Shown here one piece after another: positions 17,503-26,495 of a DNA stretch of 64,000 nt. Origin of the DNA: DATEPR01 sp036273855 (GTDB lineage Bacteria; Actinomycetota; Actinomycetes; Mycobacteriales; Pseudonocardiaceae); contig DASUGU010000007.1 of NCBI GenBank assembly GCA_036273855.1, forward strand, positions 1 through 64,000. The letters run 5' to 3'. The notes beneath the pieces were generated by a model. It was not told where the DNA came from, did not search any database, and saw nothing but the letters and a program-made list of their open reading frames with translations. Within the stretch, counting starts at the first letter, position 1. Each line of letters begins with the position of its first letter. The position numbers were made by a program, and so were the translations under genes.

Positions 17503-19806
17503 ATGGGATCTACCGCCCGTTCCGGACAGTGCTCCGCCGCCGCGCCCGGCGTGGGTTTCCGGCGGCACCTGCGGGTCGAGGTCGCCGGGGACCAGAAGGT
17601 CTACCTGTTCGGCGAACGCGGCCTGACCGTGCTCGCCGGCTCGACGGTGTCGGCCGTGGCACCACTGCTGGACGGGTCACGCGACCTGCCCGCGCTGCTC
17701 GCGGCCGCCGCCGACCACGTCGGCGAGGACCAGGTGGCCGGTGTGCTGGCCCGGCTGGCCGAACTGAACGTCCTGGCGCTGCGCCCGGCACCCGCCGGCA
17801 CGGACAACGCGGACGACGCGGCGCTGGCGTACTGGGACGGCGTGGGGCTGGACGCCGCGGCGGCCGCGACGGCGGCCGCCACCAGCACGGTGGCGGTGAC
17901 CACGGTCGGCGAACCGGCGCCGACCGTGGGCCGCGCCCGCGCCGAGGACGCGCTGCGGGCGGCCGGCCTCGCCGTGCTGGACGACATCGGTTCGGCCGAC
18001 CTGAGCGTCGTGCTGTGCGACGACTACCTCAACCCGGCGCTGGCCGACATCGACGCGGCCCACCGCGCGGCCGGGCGGCCGTGGCTGCTGGCCAAGCCGG
18101 CCGGCGCGATCGTGTGGCTCGGTCCGGTGTTCTCGCCCGGCCGGCCCGGCTGCTGGCACTGCCTGGCCCATCCGCTGGCCGGCCACCGGGACGCCGAGAC
18201 GTGCGCCCAGCAGGCCTTGGGTCACGCCGAACCGGTGCGCTGCCCGGCCTGCACGCTGCCCGCGCTGGCCGGCACCGCACTGCACCTGATCGCCCTGGCC
18301 GCCACCCAGTGGCTGGCCGGCCACCGCGACCCGAACCAGGACAGCGTCTGGACGTTCGACAGCACCGACCTGACCGGCCGCCACCACGTGCTGCGGCCCC
18401 GCCCGCAGTGCGCGGAGTGCGGCGACCCGGAGCTGACCGGCAAGCGGGCCTGGCGGCCGGTGACGCTGGCCGGCCCGCAGCCGATCGCCGACACCGCGGG
18501 CGGGCACCGCGCGCTGACCTGCGAGCAGGTGCGGGACCGCTACCAGCATCTGGTCAGCCCGGTCACCGGCGTGGTCAAGGAGATCCGGCGCGACGAGCAC
18601 GGCCCGGCGTTCTTCCACTCCTACCTGTCCGGCGCCAACACGGCCACCCGCGCCCGCGACCTCGGCGCGCTGCGCGCCTCGCTGCGCAACTCCAACGGCG
18701 GCAAGGGAACCACGGCACTCCAGGCCGAGGTCGGCGCGCTCTGCGAGGCGGTGGAACGGTATTCCGGCTCGTGGCACGGCGACGAGGAGCGGGTCCGGGG
18801 CAGCCTGCGCTCGCTGGGCGACGAGGCCGTCCATCCCAACGCCTGCCAACTGGTGGACGCGCGGCAGTACGCCCACCGGGCGGAGTGGAACGCGGCGCAC
18901 GGCCCGTTCCAGACGGTCGGCGCGCCGTTCGACGCCGACCGCGATACCGAGTGGACGCCGGTGTGGTCACTGACCCACGGCCGGCACCGGTTGCTGCCCA
19001 CCGGTCTGCTGTACTTCGGCGCCCCGGTGGCCGACGGCACGCCCGCGCTGCTGGCCGACTCCAACGGCAACGCGGCCGGCTCCAGCCTGGCCGACGCCGT
19101 GCTGCAAGGACTTTTCGAGGTTGTGGAGCGGGACGCGGTCGCGCTGTGGTGGTACAACCGCGGCCGGATGCCCGGTGTCGACCTGGCCGCGTTCGCCGAC
19201 CCGTGGGTGGACGAGCTGCGCACCGTCTACACCGGACTGGGCAGGGACGTGTGGGTGCTCGACGTCACCGCCGATCTCGGCGTACCCACGATGGCGGCAC
19301 TGTCCCGCCGGGTCGGAGCGCCGACCGAGGACATCATGCTGGGCTTCGGTGCCCACCTCGACCCCGCGATCGCGCTGCGCCGCGCGCTGACCGAGCTCAA
19401 CCAACTGCTGCCGGCGGTCGGCAGCGGCGGCGAGTACCGGTGCACCGACCCGGACGCGCTGCGCTGGTGGCGGCACGCGACGACGGCGAACCAGCCGTAC
19501 CTGCTGCCCGATCCGGCCGGACCGCTGCTGGGCCCATCGGCCTACCCGAGGACGCCGTGCGAGGACATCGGCGCCGAGGTCGACCTGATCGGTCGACGGC
19601 TTGCCGAGCGGGACATGGAACTGCTGGTGCTCGACCAGACCCGGCCGGACATCGGGATGCCCGTGGTGAAGGTGATCGTGCCCGGCATGCGGCCGTTCTG
19701 GACCCGGTTCGCGCCCGGCAGGCTCTTCGACGTCCCGGTCGAGCTCGGTCGGCAGGCGACGCCGACCGCGTACGCCGACCTCAACCCGTTCCCCCTGTTC
19801 CTGTGA
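17503..19806 (+). CDS. TOMM cyclodehydratase: fused E1-like and YcaO domains
   Basis: This 767-residue protein combines an N-terminal E1-ubiquitin-activating-like/leader-binding half with a C-terminal YcaO half. The first half has Cys pairs (GCWHC, RCPAC, QCAEC) likely to hold zinc. The YcaO half has ATP-binding Glu/Gln helices (TALQAEVGALCEAVERYSG and LQGLFEVVERDAVALWWYN). The C-terminus, LNPFPLFL, is the proline-containing tail usual for active cyclodehydratases. Such enzymes convert Cys, Ser or Thr of a ribosomal peptide to azolines using ATP. ATG 17503 has AAGGGGA upstream; an earlier GTG at 17398 lacks one. SagB follows, giving the two core TOMM activities. Confidence 0.9.
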   Translation: MGSTARSGQCSAAAPGVGFRRHLRVEVAGDQKVYLFGERGLTVLAGSTVSAVAPLLDGSRDLPALLAAAADHVGEDQVAGVLARLAELNVLALRPAPAGTDNADDAALAYWDGVGLDAAAAATAAATSTVAVTTVGEPAPTVGRARAEDALRAAGLAVLDDIGSADLSVVLCDDYLNPALADIDAAHRAAGRPWLLAKPAGAIVWLGPVFSPGRPGCWHCLAHPLAGHRDAETCAQQALGHAEPVRCPACTLPALAGTALHLIALAATQWLAGHRDPNQDSVWTFDSTDLTGRHHVLRPRPQCAECGDPELTGKRAWRPVTLAGPQPIADTAGGHRALTCEQVRDRYQHLVSPVTGVVKEIRRDEHGPAFFHSYLSGANTATRARDLGALRASLRNSNGGKGTTALQAEVGALCEAVERYSGSWHGDEERVRGSLRSLGDEAVHPNACQLVDARQYAHRAEWNAAHGPFQTVGAPFDADRDTEWTPVWSLTHGRHRLLPTGLLYFGAPVADGTPALLADSNGNAAGSSLADAVLQGLFEVVERDAVALWWYNRGRMPGVDLAAFADPWVDELRTVYTGLGRDVWVLDVTADLGVPTMAALSRRVGAPTEDIMLGFGAHLDPAIALRRALTELNQLLPAVGSGGEYRCTDPDALRWWRHATTANQPYLLPDPAGPLLGPSAYPRTPCEDIGAEVDLIGRRLAERDMELLVLDQTRPDIGMPVVKVIVPGMRPFWTRFAPGRLFDVPVELGRQATPTAYADLNPFPLFL

Positions 19807-19838
19807 ACAGGCAACGCGACCTCGCGAGGAGCTCCAAC

Positions 19839-21311
19839 GTGCCCATCGACATGGGCGGCACGGCACCTGCGCCGACCCAGCTCTGGTCACTCCGGGAAGA
19901 CGTGCTCGTCGAAGACGGACCGGAGCAGGGCCGGCTCGTGGTGCTCACCAAGTGGGGTGAGTTCGGCATCGACGGCGCGGGGGACGTGGTCCGGGCGTCG
20001 CTGCGCCGGATGTGCCTGGGGCCGATCTCGCTGGAGAACGTGGTGGGCAGGCGGCCGACGCCGGGCGACCAGCCGACCGGCAACTGGCGGGAGTGGGCCG
20101 AACTGTGGCGGGTGCTGGATCTGCTGAGCGGTTCGGTGGTCCGCTCGCTGGGCATCGGCGACGGTGAGCGTCCACTGTTGTCCGCGATCCCGGTGGCCAG
20201 GGCCGCCGGCCTGGTGCTGCCGGAGATCGAGCCGGACCACCCGGTACGGCTGTCCCGGTTCGCCGCGATCCGGCCGCACGAAGGCGCACTGCTGGTCGAG
20301 TCGCCGCTGGCCCAGTACCACGTGATGCTGCACCGCCCGCTCGCCGTGCACGTGGCGACCGCGCTGTCCTCGCCGACGTCGGTGCGGGAGATCACCGCCC
20401 AGCTCGCCGCGCCGCCCGCCGTGGTCGCCGGGGTCGTGGCCTACCTGGCCGCGACCGGCATCGCGCTGCTCGCCGAACCTGCGGACGTCGCGGGGGAAAA
20501 GATGTTTGCGGAGGACAACGACCCGGTCCTGCTGCGCTGGTCGCACCACGACCTGTTGTTCCACACCCGTAGCCGGATGGGCCGGCACGGCGGCCAGAGC
20601 GGTGCGGTGTTCCCGCTCGCGGACCGCTTGCCCAGTCCCGAACTGGTGAAGACCGTTCACTCCGGTGAGCGATTCACCCTGTACCGCCCCAACATCGACG
20701 AACTCGCGGCGAACGATCCGCCACTGACCGAGGTGCTGGAGAACACCAAGCTGTGCGAGGACCTGTCCGACCGGGAGGTCACCGCGGCGCAACTGGGTGA
20801 ACTGTTGTTCCGGGCGGCCAGAATCCGGTCCGTGGCATCCGGTTCGACCGGAACCGACGTGTTGTACGACATCTCCGACCGGCCCTACCTGAGCATCTAC
20901 GGGCTGTACGAACTGGAGGTGTACGTCAGCGCGCACAAATGTGCCGGCGTACCTCGAGGTACCTACCACTACGACCCGAGGCTGCACGAACTCACGCTGG
21001 TCAACGACTCCGGGCCGGAGCTGGACGAACTGCTCGACGGCGCCAGAATCGCCGCCCGAACATCATCCCAGCCACCGGTCCTGCTCAGCCTGACCGCCCG
21101 CGTCGCCCGTACTTCGTGGATGTACGGCGGAATCGGCTATGCCTTGGCGCTGGCGCACGTCGGCGCACTACAACAGACATTGTGCCTGGTGGCCAATGCG
21201 ATGGGACTCGCGGCATGTGCGCCCGCCGTCGATCCCGGTGACATCACCAACAACGCACTGCGGCTGGATTGGCCGGCAGAAGTGGGCGTCGGTGAGTTTC
21301 TTGTCGGTTGA
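19839..21311 (+). CDS. SagB-type FMN dehydrogenase (nitroreductase superfamily)
   Basis: This protein has 490 residues. The N-terminal ~270 residues are a SagB-associated region, and the C-terminal half is a nitroreductase-like FMN domain (RAARIRSVASGSTGTDVLYD, then LYELEVYV, ending with ALQQTLCLVANAMGLAACA). SagB/ThcOx enzymes oxidise azolines to aromatic thiazoles or oxazoles. The GTG at 19839 has GAGGAG seven bases upstream. A GTG at 19803 overlapping the YcaO stop is in frame but less well supported. It is tightly coupled to the cyclodehydratase gene. The next gene is the sensor kinase, 77 bases on. Confidence 0.88.
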   Translation: MPIDMGGTAPAPTQLWSLREDVLVEDGPEQGRLVVLTKWGEFGIDGAGDVVRASLRRMCLGPISLENVVGRRPTPGDQPTGNWREWAELWRVLDLLSGSVVRSLGIGDGERPLLSAIPVARAAGLVLPEIEPDHPVRLSRFAAIRPHEGALLVESPLAQYHVMLHRPLAVHVATALSSPTSVREITAQLAAPPAVVAGVVAYLAATGIALLAEPADVAGEKMFAEDNDPVLLRWSHHDLLFHTRSRMGRHGGQSGAVFPLADRLPSPELVKTVHSGERFTLYRPNIDELAANDPPLTEVLENTKLCEDLSDREVTAAQLGELLFRAARIRSVASGSTGTDVLYDISDRPYLSIYGLYELEVYVSAHKCAGVPRGTYHYDPRLHELTLVNDSGPELDELLDGARIAARTSSQPPVLLSLTARVARTSWMYGGIGYALALAHVGALQQTLCLVANAMGLAACAPAVDPGDITNNALRLDWPAEVGVGEFLVG

Positions 21312-21388
21312 CCAACATTTCCCTGGTAGCGTGACACCTCGGTGTAAGCACCTGGGCCGATCGCCTCGTGGCAGGGGGAACAGGCCAC

Positions 21389-23794
21389 ATGAATCCGTCC
21401 GCTGATGCCGACCGCACGCCGCTGCGACGCCCCGCCACTGTGGTGGCACCGGTGGAGGACGCGCGCACCATTCCGGACTCCGGCCGACCGCCCGTCACCG
21501 CCTGGATCCTGACCCGCCTGACCCTCACGGTCGTGTTCTGTGCCAGTTGCCTCATCGCGCTGCTGGAGGTGTGGGAAGCCGATCACAGCGTCGTGGGCAC
21601 CGCGGTGGCCACGCTGTTGATGGCCGCGCTGCTGGCGATCCAGCTGTTCCAGTTCAGCCGGCCCGGCGCGGACCTGCACTCGCCGCGCAGCTACGCCCTG
21701 CTGGCGTTGCTGGCCGCACTGGCCTACGTTCCGCTGCTGTTCTACGGGTTCAGCTGGATCAGCCTGCCGCCGTTCGTGGCCGGCTGTCTGCTGCTGGTGC
21801 TGCCGCCGGTCGCGGCGTGGTCCAGTTTCGCCGTGGTCACGGCCAGCGTGCTGGTGATCCGGATTACGCTTGCCGAGGATCCCGTCACCCTGGTGTACGG
21901 CGCGTTGGACGCCGCCTTCTTCGGTCTGGTGGTGTATCTGCTGACCAGGCTGGCCAGCCTGGTCGCCGAACTGCACGCGGCGCGGGAGGAGATGGCACAG
22001 CTCGCGGTCGCCCAGGAGCGGCTGCGGTTCGCCCGCGACCTGCACGACCTGCTCGGCCTGAGCCTGTCCGCCATCACCCTGAAGTGTGAACTGGCGAACC
22101 GGTTGCTGGTGCGCTATCCGGCCCGCGCCAAGCAGGAGCTCACCGAGATACTGGACCTCGCGCGGCGCGCGCTGGCCGATGTGCGGTCGGCGGCGGGTGG
22201 CTACCGAGAACTTTCCTTGGACCACGAGGTCGTGTCCGCGGAGTCGGTGCTGCACGCGTCCGACGTCGAGGTGCGGGTGCACACCGACTACGCCGAACTT
22301 CCCGAGCACGTCCGCACACTGCTCGGCACGGTGCTGCGCGAGGGCGTGACGAACGTGTTGCGGCACAGCAAAGCCGAGCACTGCGAGATCGCGATCCGGC
22401 AGACGGCCACCGCAGCCTCGGTGGAGATCGTCAACGACGGTGTCGGCCCGGCGCCGGTGAACCGGGAACCCGACTCCGGCAACGGTATCCGCAATCTGAC
22501 CGACCGGGTGACGGCGCTCAGCGGCCAGCTCACCACAGCCGTGCTGCCGAACGGGCGTTTCCGGCTCGTGGCGCAGGTTCCACTGCCGCATGCCCCCCGA
22601 CGGTCCATGTTGAGCAGCAGACGGGTCCACCCGGCGCGTGGGGTGGAGGGCAAGCGGACCACAACCCTGCCGATGAGTGCCAGAACGACGCTGGCGCTGG
22701 TCAACATCGCCTTCACCATTATGTTCGTCGGCACGGTCGCGCACCTGCTGATGGTCACCCGGGACTTCTGGACTCTCGCCACGGGAATCGGCTATCTGGT
22801 CGTACTGCTGACCCTGCAACTTGCCTACTTCAGCCGATCCACGACGCGCCTGCGGTCGCCGCTCGGCTACTCGCTGCTGCTCGTCCAGGCCGGCCTGATC
22901 TTCCTGCCGATCCTGCAGCAGGGCGACAACTGGGTGAGCCTGCCCGGCTGGCTGGGCGGCAACGCGCTGCTGATGCTGCCCGCGGCCGGCGGCTTCCTGG
23001 TGTTCGCGGCCAGCGTGGGATCGGTGGCCTGGAGCCATGTCCTGTCCTCGGGGCAGCCACTGGACATCATCTTCAACACCAACTCCACGGTGATCACCGG
23101 CGCGATCGCCTATGGCCTCACGGCGCTGACCAAGCTGATCGCCGAACTGGCGGCGACCCGCAAGCAGCTCGCCACGATGGCGGTCGCCGACGAGCGGCTG
23201 CGGTTCGCCCGCGACCTGCACGACCTGCTCGGCCTGAGCCTGTCCGCGATCACCCTGAAGACCGAGCTGACCAACCGCCTGCTGGACCGGCACCCGGACC
23301 AGGCGGCCGACGAGCTGGGCGAGATCCTGGCACTGGCCAGGCAGGCGCTGACCGACGTGCGCTCGGTGGCCAGCGGATACCGTGAACTGTCCTTCGACAA
23401 GGAGTCGCAGTCCGCTGAGTCGGTGCTCACCGCCGCCGACGTGAACGTGCGGATGGACCTGGTGTACGACGAGCTGCCGGTGCGGGTGCGCACAGTCCTG
23501 GCGGTCGTGCTGCGCGAGGGCGTGACGAACGTGCTCCGGCACAGCAGGGCACGGCACTGCGACATCGTGCTGCGGCAGCTCTCCGACGAGGTGTCGCTGA
23601 GCATCGTCAACGACGGCCTGACCGCGGGCGAACTGGCCGCCCCCGAGCCGGACGACGGCAGCGGCATCCGCAACCTGTCCGAGCGGGTGGCCAAGCTGGG
23701 CGGCGAGCTGGACTGCGGCGAGGACGCCAGGGGCACGTTCCGGCTGCTGGTCCGGCTGCCGCTGGCCAGGGCGGCGCAGCAGGTCAGCGCCTGA
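21389..23794 (+). CDS. Tandem double sensor histidine kinase (NarL/DesK type)
   Basis: This 801-residue membrane protein contains two complete kinases in series. Each has a run of about four to six membrane segments, a HisKA_3 dimerisation helix with FARDLHDLLGLSLSAITLK (phospho-acceptors His219 and His611), and a HATPase_c domain. The HATPase N-boxes are REGVTNVLRHSKAEH and REGVTNVLRHSRARH, and the G-boxes are GNGIRNLTDRV and GSGIRNLSERV. The halves arose by duplication and have diverged mainly in the sensor part. Kinases of this family normally carry one such set in about 400 residues. ATG 21389 follows a GGGGGA site. Its probable partner is the convergent response regulator gene at 23876. 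Confidence 0.88.
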   Translation: MNPSADADRTPLRRPATVVAPVEDARTIPDSGRPPVTAWILTRLTLTVVFCASCLIALLEVWEADHSVVGTAVATLLMAALLAIQLFQFSRPGADLHSPRSYALLALLAALAYVPLLFYGFSWISLPPFVAGCLLLVLPPVAAWSSFAVVTASVLVIRITLAEDPVTLVYGALDAAFFGLVVYLLTRLASLVAELHAAREEMAQLAVAQERLRFARDLHDLLGLSLSAITLKCELANRLLVRYPARAKQELTEILDLARRALADVRSAAGGYRELSLDHEVVSAESVLHASDVEVRVHTDYAELPEHVRTLLGTVLREGVTNVLRHSKAEHCEIAIRQTATAASVEIVNDGVGPAPVNREPDSGNGIRNLTDRVTALSGQLTTAVLPNGRFRLVAQVPLPHAPRRSMLSSRRVHPARGVEGKRTTTLPMSARTTLALVNIAFTIMFVGTVAHLLMVTRDFWTLATGIGYLVVLLTLQLAYFSRSTTRLRSPLGYSLLLVQAGLIFLPILQQGDNWVSLPGWLGGNALLMLPAAGGFLVFAASVGSVAWSHVLSSGQPLDIIFNTNSTVITGAIAYGLTALTKLIAELAATRKQLATMAVADERLRFARDLHDLLGLSLSAITLKTELTNRLLDRHPDQAADELGEILALARQALTDVRSVASGYRELSFDKESQSAESVLTAADVNVRMDLVYDELPVRVRTVLAVVLREGVTNVLRHSRARHCDIVLRQLSDEVSLSIVNDGLTAGELAAPEPDDGSGIRNLSERVAKLGGELDCGEDARGTFRLLVRLPLARAAQQVSA

Positions 23795-23875
23795 GCCGGA
23801 CGTCGGTGGCCGCGGGTCAACGTCGGTGTGGAAAGGGTTACGCCGAGCGGGTGAACGCCGGATCGGGCGGGCCGG

Positions 23876-24481
23876 TCAGAGCCAGCCCGCCTCCTTGGCG
23901 ATACGGATCGCGTCGACCCGGTTGCGCGCGTTGAGCTTGGTGACGGCCGTCGTGAGGTAGTTGCGCACGGTGCCGGCGGACAGGTACAGCCGGGCGGCGA
24001 TGTCCACCGCGTTCGCGCCGTCCGCGGCCAATCGCAGCACCTCGACCTCGCGGCCGGTCAACGGGCAGTCCGCCGAGTCCCAGGCGGCCAGCGCGAGATC
24101 GCTGTCCACCACCCGGCGGCCGACGTACACCTCGCGGATCGCGCTGGCCAGCTTGTCCGGCGGCGCGTCCTTGAGCAGGAAGCCGCCCACCTTGGCGGCC
24201 AGCGCCCTGCGCAGCGTGCCCGGCCGGCCGAGGCTGGTCAGGATCAGCGTGCGGCACTCGGGCAGCTGCTCGCGCAGCTCGGTGGCCGCGGTGAGCCCGT
24301 CCTTGCCCGGCAGGTCGATGTCGATCACGGCGACGTCCGGGCGCACCGCCTTGGCGGTCGGCAGGATCTCGTCCCCGCCGGCGACCTCGGCCACCACCTC
24401 GATGTCGGACTCCAGCCGCAGGAGTGCGACCAGAGCCCCGCGGACCATGTGCACGTCCTCCGCGATCATCACCTTGATCAC
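23876..24481 (-). CDS. LuxR/NarL-family response regulator
   Basis: This 201-residue regulator has an N-terminal receiver domain (MIAEDVHMVRGALVALLRLE; predicted phospho-Asp54 in VIDIDLPGKDG; LLKDAPPDKL). The C-terminal LuxR-type helix-turn-helix contains PLTGREVEVLRLAADGAN and YLSAGTVRNYLTTAVTKLNA. It resembles DesR-type regulators. It converges on the double histidine kinase gene, 81 bases apart, so the pair forms a two-component system although it is not in one operon. It probably governs part of this locus. Confidence 0.92.
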   Translation of the reverse strand: MIKVMIAEDVHMVRGALVALLRLESDIEVVAEVAGGDEILPTAKAVRPDVAVIDIDLPGKDGLTAATELREQLPECRTLILTSLGRPGTLRRALAAKVGGFLLKDAPPDKLASAIREVYVGRRVVDSDLALAAWDSADCPLTGREVEVLRLAADGANAVDIAARLYLSAGTVRNYLTTAVTKLNARNRVDAIRIAKEAGWL

Positions 24482-24801
24482 TCCGGACGCCTCCCCACTG
24501 CCGACCTCACCGCCGTTTCCGGCCTCCGGTTGGGCCGATTACGTCGACTGCACCGATCCTCGCCCATCTCCGCCCGCGGCCGGACGTCAATGCGAAATTA
24601 AGTGAACCAGTTTATCGTAAATGAACACACGAGTTTGGGACAACCACGCCGAAACTCCAAGGAATCCCGACATTTACGGTTCACCACTTCCACCGTCGTC
24701 GCTGCCGAACCCCGTCAACCTACGGCATGGTGCGTGTTTTGTCCTCGTTTTGCCGAATCCCGAGCAGTGATCGGCGGGTTACCATCCGCATTTGCCACCT
24801 G
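24482..24801. other. Intergenic region upstream of the response regulator
   Basis: This 320-base stretch lies upstream of the minus-strand response regulator gene. It contains a patch with lower GC around 24590-24680 that probably carries the promoter. I see no convincing gene, repeat or hairpin in it. Confidence 0.4.
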
Positions 24802-25617
24802 TCAGGCGGCTTGCTCCCGACCGGATGCCCCGAACTGGCCCGGAGTGCGGCCGGTGCCCGGCGCGCCGCGGTACGCCTGCGCGATGTTCAGCCACTCGTC
24901 GGCGTCGGGTCCGACGGCCACCAGGTCGAGATCGTCACGGTGCCGCCGGCGGGTCACCAGCAGGCAGAAGTCAACCGCCGAACCGGTGACGCGCTGTAGG
25001 GCGTCGTCCGGACCGAACGTCCACACGGCTCCGGACGGGGCCGTCAGCTCGAAGCCGAAGCGCACGTCGGGCGTGGCCAGGCCACGCGCCTGATACGCGA
25101 AGTCCCACACCTGCACGGCGAAACCGACGACGTGCTTGATCCGGTCGGTCCACTGGCGACGCACGCCCAGCGCGTCGGCCACGTCCTGGCCGTGCGCGAT
25201 CAGCTCCATCAAGCCGGCCGCCGCCAGCACGCCGGCCGGGATCGGCCGGACCAGCCACGGCACCAGCGAATCGACCGGCACACTGGCCAGCGCGCCCTCG
25301 GCCGCGGCGCGGGCGGACCGCCAGGCCGCCAGCAGCGTGGCGGGGGCCTCGGCCTCGCAGCCGGCGAGCGCGGCGTTGATCGCGGCGTCGAAGTCGCCCT
25401 GGGCGCCGCGCGCCAGTTCCTGGAACGTCTCGGGCTGGCTCACCGCGAGGCCGGCGATCCGGTAGATGAACGTCAGGTGCGCGACCTGGTGGGCGACCGT
25501 CCAGCCCGCGGCCGGGGTCGGTGTCGACCACAGCGCGTCGTCCAGCCCGGCGATCATGCCGTCGACGGCATCGCCTTCGGCGACAAGATGTGCGATCACA
25601 TCGGGTAGTTCAGGCAC
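24802..25617 (-). CDS. TIGR03084-type / maleylpyruvate isomerase-fold metal-dependent protein
   Basis: This 271-residue protein is of the DinB/mycothiol-dependent maleylpyruvate isomerase superfamily. The N-terminal helix bundle has the AGWTVAHQVAHLTFIYRIAG metal-binding region and a later ELIAHGQDVADAL. The C-terminal part (FGFELTAPSGAVWTFGPDDA, VDFCLLVTRRRH) matches the family's second domain. Members use mycothiol or catalyse thiol/metal-assisted isomerisation; the substrate here is unknown. GTG 25617 is chosen because GGAAGGAC lies upstream and it gives the usual PELPDVIAHL beginning. An upstream ATG at 25650 is also in frame. Confidence 0.75.
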   Translation of the reverse strand: MPELPDVIAHLVAEGDAVDGMIAGLDDALWSTPTPAAGWTVAHQVAHLTFIYRIAGLAVSQPETFQELARGAQGDFDAAINAALAGCEAEAPATLLAAWRSARAAAEGALASVPVDSLVPWLVRPIPAGVLAAAGLMELIAHGQDVADALGVRRQWTDRIKHVVGFAVQVWDFAYQARGLATPDVRFGFELTAPSGAVWTFGPDDALQRVTGSAVDFCLLVTRRRHRDDLDLVAVGPDADEWLNIAQAYRGAPGTGRTPGQFGASGREQAA

Positions 25618-25780
25618 GGGAGCGTCCTTCCGGCAGGAGTTTGTCCTCACTCCAACGTGTTACAGCCACCGGCGAAAGCATTACGCTCCGTTGTCCGGTG
25701 GACGCCTCCCAGCATGCCGGCGCGCCGGCCACCGCGCTTCTCCGACCGTGCCGAGTGCCCGGTCCACCCACTACGAAATC

Positions 25781-25826
25781 GATCAGCAGGCTGGCCGGGC
25801 GCGGGATCCCGGCAAGCCTGCTGATC
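25781..25826. terminator. 19-bp stem-loop terminator after the small peptide gene
   Basis: The arms 25781-25799 and 25808-25826 pair at 18 of 19 positions around an 8-base loop. The plus-strand side is followed by AATTTTCTT and the minus-strand side by GATTTCG. The hairpin lies 36 bases past the stop of the minus-strand peptide gene, so that gene probably makes a short single-gene transcript. Confidence 0.7.
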
Positions 25827-25861
25827 AATTTTCTTCGGGCGCGGAAGGCACCAGAACCGTG

Positions 25862-26062
25862 CTAGGCGGCGATCAGGTCCGACTCCGGGTCACGAAAGCA
25901 GATGGACCCCATAACTGGCGCGTTGCCGATTTCCCAGCTGCGCCAGGCGTCAAATTCGTCGACAACTAATTCGACGCTGTCATATGCCCTGTTCAGGCGG
26001 TCGGTGTCGAGGCCGATGCTGGTCAACAGCGAGGTGACGTTCGCGGTCGCGGTAGCGGACAT
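25862..26062 (-). CDS. 66-residue peptide, candidate RiPP precursor
   Basis: The ATG at 26062 has a strong GGAGG ribosome site seven bases upstream and a terminator behind it, so it is very likely a real gene. The peptide begins MSATATANVTSLLTSIGLDT, continues with a helical acidic stretch (YDSVELVVDEFDAW), and ends with GNAPVMGSICFRDPESDLIAA-type residues. A leader-like first part and a short Ser/Cys-containing end, next to a YcaO/SagB pair, suggest a modified-peptide precursor. Only Ser53, Cys55 and Ser61 lie in the possible core, fewer heterocyclisable residues than usual for TOMM substrates. It could instead be a small structural or regulatory protein. It diverges from the thiamine-diphosphate gene pair. 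Confidence 0.6.
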   Translation of the reverse strand: MSATATANVTSLLTSIGLDTDRLNRAYDSVELVVDEFDAWRSWEIGNAPVMGSICFRDPESDLIAA

Positions 26063-26495
26063 GGGATGCCTCCGATGAACTTGTTTCCCTGCTTGACAAG
26101 AAGGATGCGCCAGCGACCACATCCATTACCAGTGCCCGAGTCACCACAGCCGCGTGTTCTTTTCATACCCCGCGCCGGTATCCGCAATGATCGCGAACCG
26201 GACTCAACAATAGTTGCGGCCCATCTGCCCACAATCCGTGATTACTCTATCACGACCCGTGATCCTGGCTTCGACATTCGCCGTTCAAGAGAGGCAAATC
26301 GGGCGATTCGCGCAGCTCGCCAAGTGTCATGAATTCACCTGTCGTACGCATATCGCGCCCGTTTCCGCCGGGCCGAGCGGGCCGGTGACGACGTCATACC
26401 CGACTGGGTGAACGTGGCACACATACGGATGAATGCCGCACTGGTCCCCTGACCACTGTCTGCCGCACGATCCATTGGGGCATCAGGAGGGGACC
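26063..26495. other. Divergent promoter region of peptide gene and TPP gene pair
   Basis: This 433-base region has lower GC than its neighbours and no convincing gene. It must hold promoters for the minus-strand peptide gene and the plus-strand decarboxylase pair. A short inverted repeat, GTGAT TACTCT ATCAC, at 26238-26253 beside a second CCGTGAT copy could be a regulator site. I could not assign -10 and -35 boxes with confidence. Confidence 0.4.

Noticed and set aside
17529..19838. Possible N-terminal extension of SagB by about 770 codons
   Set aside because: The frame is open by chance over the YcaO gene. The GTG at 19839 has a strong ribosome site and gives the normal family length.
21137..23557. 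An 806-codon minus-strand open frame opposite the double histidine kinase
   Set aside because: The plus-strand frame encodes two recognisable kinases. The antisense product is Gln/Arg/His-rich with no domain.
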